From contig CAJUKD010000013.1 in the NCBI GenBank assembly GCA_910587235.1, forward strand, positions 1 through 64,000: DNA of 64,000 nt, written 5' to 3'. Source of the stretch: an uncultured Muribaculaceae bacterium. GTDB taxonomy: Bacteria; Bacteroidota; Bacteroidia; Bacteroidales; Muribaculaceae. The translations under genes and the position numbers were made by a program. Numbering within the stretch: position 1 is the stretch's first letter; every line of letters begins with the position of its first letter. Under the pieces are notes generated by a model. That model had not been told where the DNA came from. It did no database searches and saw nothing but the letters and a program-made list of their open reading frames with translations. Of the stretch, positions 61,298-64,000 are shown in pieces.

Positions 61298-63919
61298 ATG
61301 AAGAAAACAACCCTGACCGGCGTGATGTCGTTGTCGGCGCTTGTGCTTCTGAGCAGTTGTGGCGAGGATTTGCCCAATGGCGGCGGCACCGGCACCGGAC
61401 TGCTTGCACCAGTCGTTAATCTCGATACTGAGGTTATGGCATCGTCGCGCGCAACGGACGAATCCGCATCGCGTGCGGCTGATGAAATCAGTGTCGACGA
61501 CCTGCGCATCAAGGTGGCTTCGGCCGACGATGACGGCGCATCATTCAGCCAGACATGGAACAGCCTCGCGGAATTTCCGCTCGACCAGAAATTTAAAGTC
61601 GGAACTTACAATGTGACTGCTTTCTACGGCGATCCTGCCGTGGAAGGTTTTGAAATGCCGGCCTATTCAGGCACACAACGGGTGACTGTGGCCGAGAACC
61701 AGACATCGGAAGTGTCGATCGAAGCACGTCTTGTCAATGCCATGATAAGCGTGGAGTACACCGACGCTTTCCAGAATTACATGAGCAACTGGAGTGCTTC
61801 GGTAGCAGGCGGCGATGCCTCGAATCCCGTTGCATTCGCAACCACGGAAACACGTCCGGCATATATACAGGCCGGCCCTGCGAAGGTTTACGTAAGCTTT
61901 ACAAAGCCGAACGGCGTAAGCGCCACTCTGGAGGTCGCCTCGATTGAAGCCAAAGCGTGCCATCACTACCATGTGGGCGTCGATGTGAACGGTGGCGGAG
62001 CCGGTTCGGAAACTCTTGAAATTACATTCGATGCCGACGTCGACCGTGAAGAAACTGTCAACATCCCTCTCGACGACGACATCCTCAATGCTCCCGCGCC
62101 CGAACTTTCGGCCGACGGATTCGTGCCCGGCGAGTCTGTCAGCTTTGCCGAAGGCATGGTGGCCGACGGCGCCGACCTGAAGATGAATATCATAGCCCGT
62201 GGTGGAATCGCTTCGGTGACGATGACTACCGCATCGGCATCATTGCTTTCGAAGGGCTGGCCTGCAAGCATAGATCTTGCCGCCGCATCTTCGTCGCAGC
62301 AGGGCACGTTGACAGAACTCGGACTCGGCGTACTCGGCCTGTGGAAGAACCTCGGCGAGATGGCTGTGATCGATTTCAGCCGCGTGCTTCCCAATATCGC
62401 ATATATGGCCGGAACCGACAACAAGACCGAATTCTCCATCGTGGTAACCGACCGTCTGCGCAAGGTCAGCGAGCCTCTGACGCTCAGCGTCGTCCTTGAA
62501 CCCGTCGTCCTGACGCTTGCCGAAGGTCGGGGCACATTCAATCCCGGCGACGACTACACGCTGACTCTGACCTATAACGGCACTGATGTCGAAAATAACC
62601 TTAAGGTGCAGTATCGCAACAACCGAGGCACATGGACCAATGCCACCATACGCAGCATAAGTCCCGCTTCGCGCGAGGCTACATTGTATGATGTCACAAT
62701 CGCGACTCCCGAAATCGACGCCGACCTTATCCTGCGTGCGCTCTGCGGCAGTGTCACAAGCGATGAGCTGACAGTCAAGCAGGCTCCTTTTAATGTCAGC
62801 GTAGCCCGCGAGGCAGACGTTTTCGCAACCCGTGCAACTCTTACCGTCAGCGGACAGGAAGAAAGCGGTGCCGCCCTGGCATCGCGTGCGACATTGTACA
62901 TGGCTGAAGGCGACGGGGATTACGCAGCCTGTCAGTTCACCGACAATGGCGACGGCACTATAGCCGTCGCAGGCCTTACCCCCGCCACCGCATACCGCGC
63001 CCGCATCGAAGTCGACGGCCGCCGCTGTGCTCCTGCCACATTCACGACTGAAACCGCTCTCGGCGTTCCCAACGGCGACTTCGAGGAGTTGGTACAGACT
63101 ATTAATGTAAGCAATATGCAATCCGGAGGTTTGTACACTCGTGTTGTGTTGTTTGGAGGTGATATGCAGAACCATTCGAGCTTTATCGTAAGCGAACCGC
63201 GCGGATGGGCTTCGACGAACGGACTGACATGTAATCTTTCGTCATCGAATCAGAACACATGGTTTGTCACACCGTCTGTATTCAACAGCACTCTGTTCTG
63301 GCAGAATGTTGTGGATACCCAGGGTGGTATGGGCGGCCAGAAAGCCACTCCCTCCAATTATCAGGGCCATTCGGCAGCATCAGGCGAAGTCGCCATGCTT
63401 CTGCGCAATGTGGCGTGGGATCCTGCCGGAACCAATCCCGACCGTGACAAAAAAACAGCGGGTCCCGATAATTATTACAGCCGCAATACTCCGTCATCCA
63501 TAGCCCGGACAACGGCCGGCCGCATGTATCTGGCCACTTTTGCCGAGGCGGACAACAAAGGTAGCCATACCGAGGGCGTGGCATTCACCTCGCGTCCGTC
63601 GGCCTTGGCCGGACAGTACAAATATGTGCGCGACGGCAATGACGGCTCGGAAATGGCTACGGTCAATGTCGAGATTCTGGCCGGACAGACTGTGATAGCT
63701 TCCGGTGCAGCCGCGCTTGATGCCGCCGGCGACTATACGGCTTTCAATGTGCCGCTGACATATACCCGCTCCGACCTCAAGGCCACAGGCCTGCGTGTGG
63801 CGCTATGCTCTTCGAACCGCGCCGAGGCCGATATAAAGACCACAAAGTACGCCCAGCTTCACCGCCAGGAAGCCAATGGTGCGGTGCTGACGGTCGACAA
63901 CCTCACCTTTAATTACTAA
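61298..63919 (+). CDS. DUF4493 surface lipoprotein with C-terminal PCMD-like domain
   Basis: 873-residue lipoprotein (LVLLSSCGED lipobox, Cys at about 21). The N-terminal DUF4493 domain (SVDDLRIKVASADDDG, KFKVGTYNVTAFYGDP, HHYHVGVDVNGG) resembles fimbrial or adhesin-type beta-sandwiches. Fn3-like repeats follow in the middle (VLTLAEGRGTFNPGDDY, ATAYRARIEVDGR). The last 280 residues (VPNGDFEEL onward, ending VLTVDNLTFNY) match the putative carbohydrate metabolism (PCMD) domain. It is expected to be cell-surface exposed, possibly binding glycans. A second lipoprotein gene begins 12 bases after it. Confidence 0.82.
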   Translation: MKKTTLTGVMSLSALVLLSSCGEDLPNGGGTGTGLLAPVVNLDTEVMASSRATDESASRAADEISVDDLRIKVASADDDGASFSQTWNSLAEFPLDQKFKVGTYNVTAFYGDPAVEGFEMPAYSGTQRVTVAENQTSEVSIEARLVNAMISVEYTDAFQNYMSNWSASVAGGDASNPVAFATTETRPAYIQAGPAKVYVSFTKPNGVSATLEVASIEAKACHHYHVGVDVNGGGAGSETLEITFDADVDREETVNIPLDDDILNAPAPELSADGFVPGESVSFAEGMVADGADLKMNIIARGGIASVTMTTASASLLSKGWPASIDLAAASSSQQGTLTELGLGVLGLWKNLGEMAVIDFSRVLPNIAYMAGTDNKTEFSIVVTDRLRKVSEPLTLSVVLEPVVLTLAEGRGTFNPGDDYTLTLTYNGTDVENNLKVQYRNNRGTWTNATIRSISPASREATLYDVTIATPEIDADLILRALCGSVTSDELTVKQAPFNVSVAREADVFATRATLTVSGQEESGAALASRATLYMAEGDGDYAACQFTDNGDGTIAVAGLTPATAYRARIEVDGRRCAPATFTTETALGVPNGDFEELVQTINVSNMQSGGLYTRVVLFGGDMQNHSSFIVSEPRGWASTNGLTCNLSSSNQNTWFVTPSVFNSTLFWQNVVDTQGGMGGQKATPSNYQGHSAASGEVAMLLRNVAWDPAGTNPDRDKKTAGPDNYYSRNTPSSIARTTAGRMYLATFAEADNKGSHTEGVAFTSRPSALAGQYKYVRDGNDGSEMATVNVEILAGQTVIASGAAALDAAGDYTAFNVPLTYTRSDLKATGLRVALCSSNRAEADIKTTKYAQLHRQEANGAVLTVDNLTFNY

Positions 63920-63930
63920 GCCAACGTTTC

Positions 63931-64000
63931 ATGACAATGAAAAAGTCAATAACATATCTTGCGGCGCTTGCATTGACATTCGGTGCCGTATCCTGCGACG
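63931..64000 (+). CDS. lipoprotein gene, 5' part only (runs off the window)
   Basis: The last 70 bases encode a signal peptide, KKSITYLAALALTFGAVSCD, with a lipobox Ala-Val-Ser-Cys. Starts at 63931 or 63937 are both in frame. It lies 12 bases after the DUF4493 gene on the same strand and so is its operon partner, perhaps another DUF4493/PCMD protein; the rest lies outside the window. Confidence 0.7.
   Translation, partial: MTMKKSITYLAALALTFGAVSCD

Overview
The window looks like chromosomal DNA from a moderately high-GC member of the Bacteroidales, most like the Muribaculaceae (S24-7) group; the family-level placement is inference. The evidence is the -7 promoter boxes of the form TAnnTTTG (repeatedly TAAATTTG, TAACTTTG, TATCTTTG), A-rich leaders with little Shine-Dalgarno, tRNA genes without an encoded CCA, and families largely restricted to this phylum: DUF4827, DUF4252, DUF4493/PCMD, DUF5106, DUF3109, the type IX secretion plug protein and a T9SS type A sorting tail. 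Most of the window is ordinary core genome with short operons. Layout: 1-1100 holds a broken ISAon1-type transposase next to tRNA-Leu(UAG). 1.2-8 kb holds a periplasmic thioredoxin-like protein, glycerate kinase, a FemAB-like acyltransferase, PBP1A and a histidine acid phosphatase. 8-12.3 kb holds an SPFH-tail membrane protein plus a P-type calcium ATPase, two small unknown genes and tRNA-Arg(UCU). 12.4-16 kb is an aspS/Nif3/zinc-ribbon operon. 16-22.7 kb is an AraC regulator divergent from a complete tripartite RND efflux operon. 22.7-27.7 kb holds an Na+-dependent transporter, DUF3109, the T9SS plug protein with ung, tRNA-Arg(CCG) and a Lin1244/DUF4373-type gene running into that tRNA. 27.9-32.3 kb is prfA, DUF4153, pyrF and maf. 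32.3-36.2 kb (minus) is dCMP deaminase, an S41 protease, 5-formyl-THF cyclo-ligase and a family-1 esterase. 36.3-46 kb is ftsY, rimO, isochorismate synthase, two SGNH hydrolases, an MFS sugar transporter, serine dehydratase and a flavodoxin. 46-50.7 kb is one very large T9SS-secreted multidomain protein. 50.8-56.1 kb is a CorC/HlyC protein, an NrnA-type phosphoesterase, DUF4827, glmM and a BadF-type sugar kinase. 56.1-57.6 kb is an accessory insertion. 57.6-64 kb is an ECF sigma/anti-sigma-like/DUF4252 operon, DUF5131, ftsE, L31 type B and DUF4493-family surface lipoproteins. The most unusual locus is 55.93-57.59 kb. The last 241 bp of the BadF-type kinase gene, including its terminator, occurs twice with only four differences. 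The 1.18 kb between the copies holds an AT-richer KilA-N gene interrupted by a single in-frame TAA, plus the last codons and terminator of another gene. This looks like the scar of an integrated element that carried a copy of its target gene's 3' end. It now separates the sigma operon from the glmM-kinase operon that probably preceded it. I see no CRISPR array, no complete prophage and no complete restriction or defence operon.
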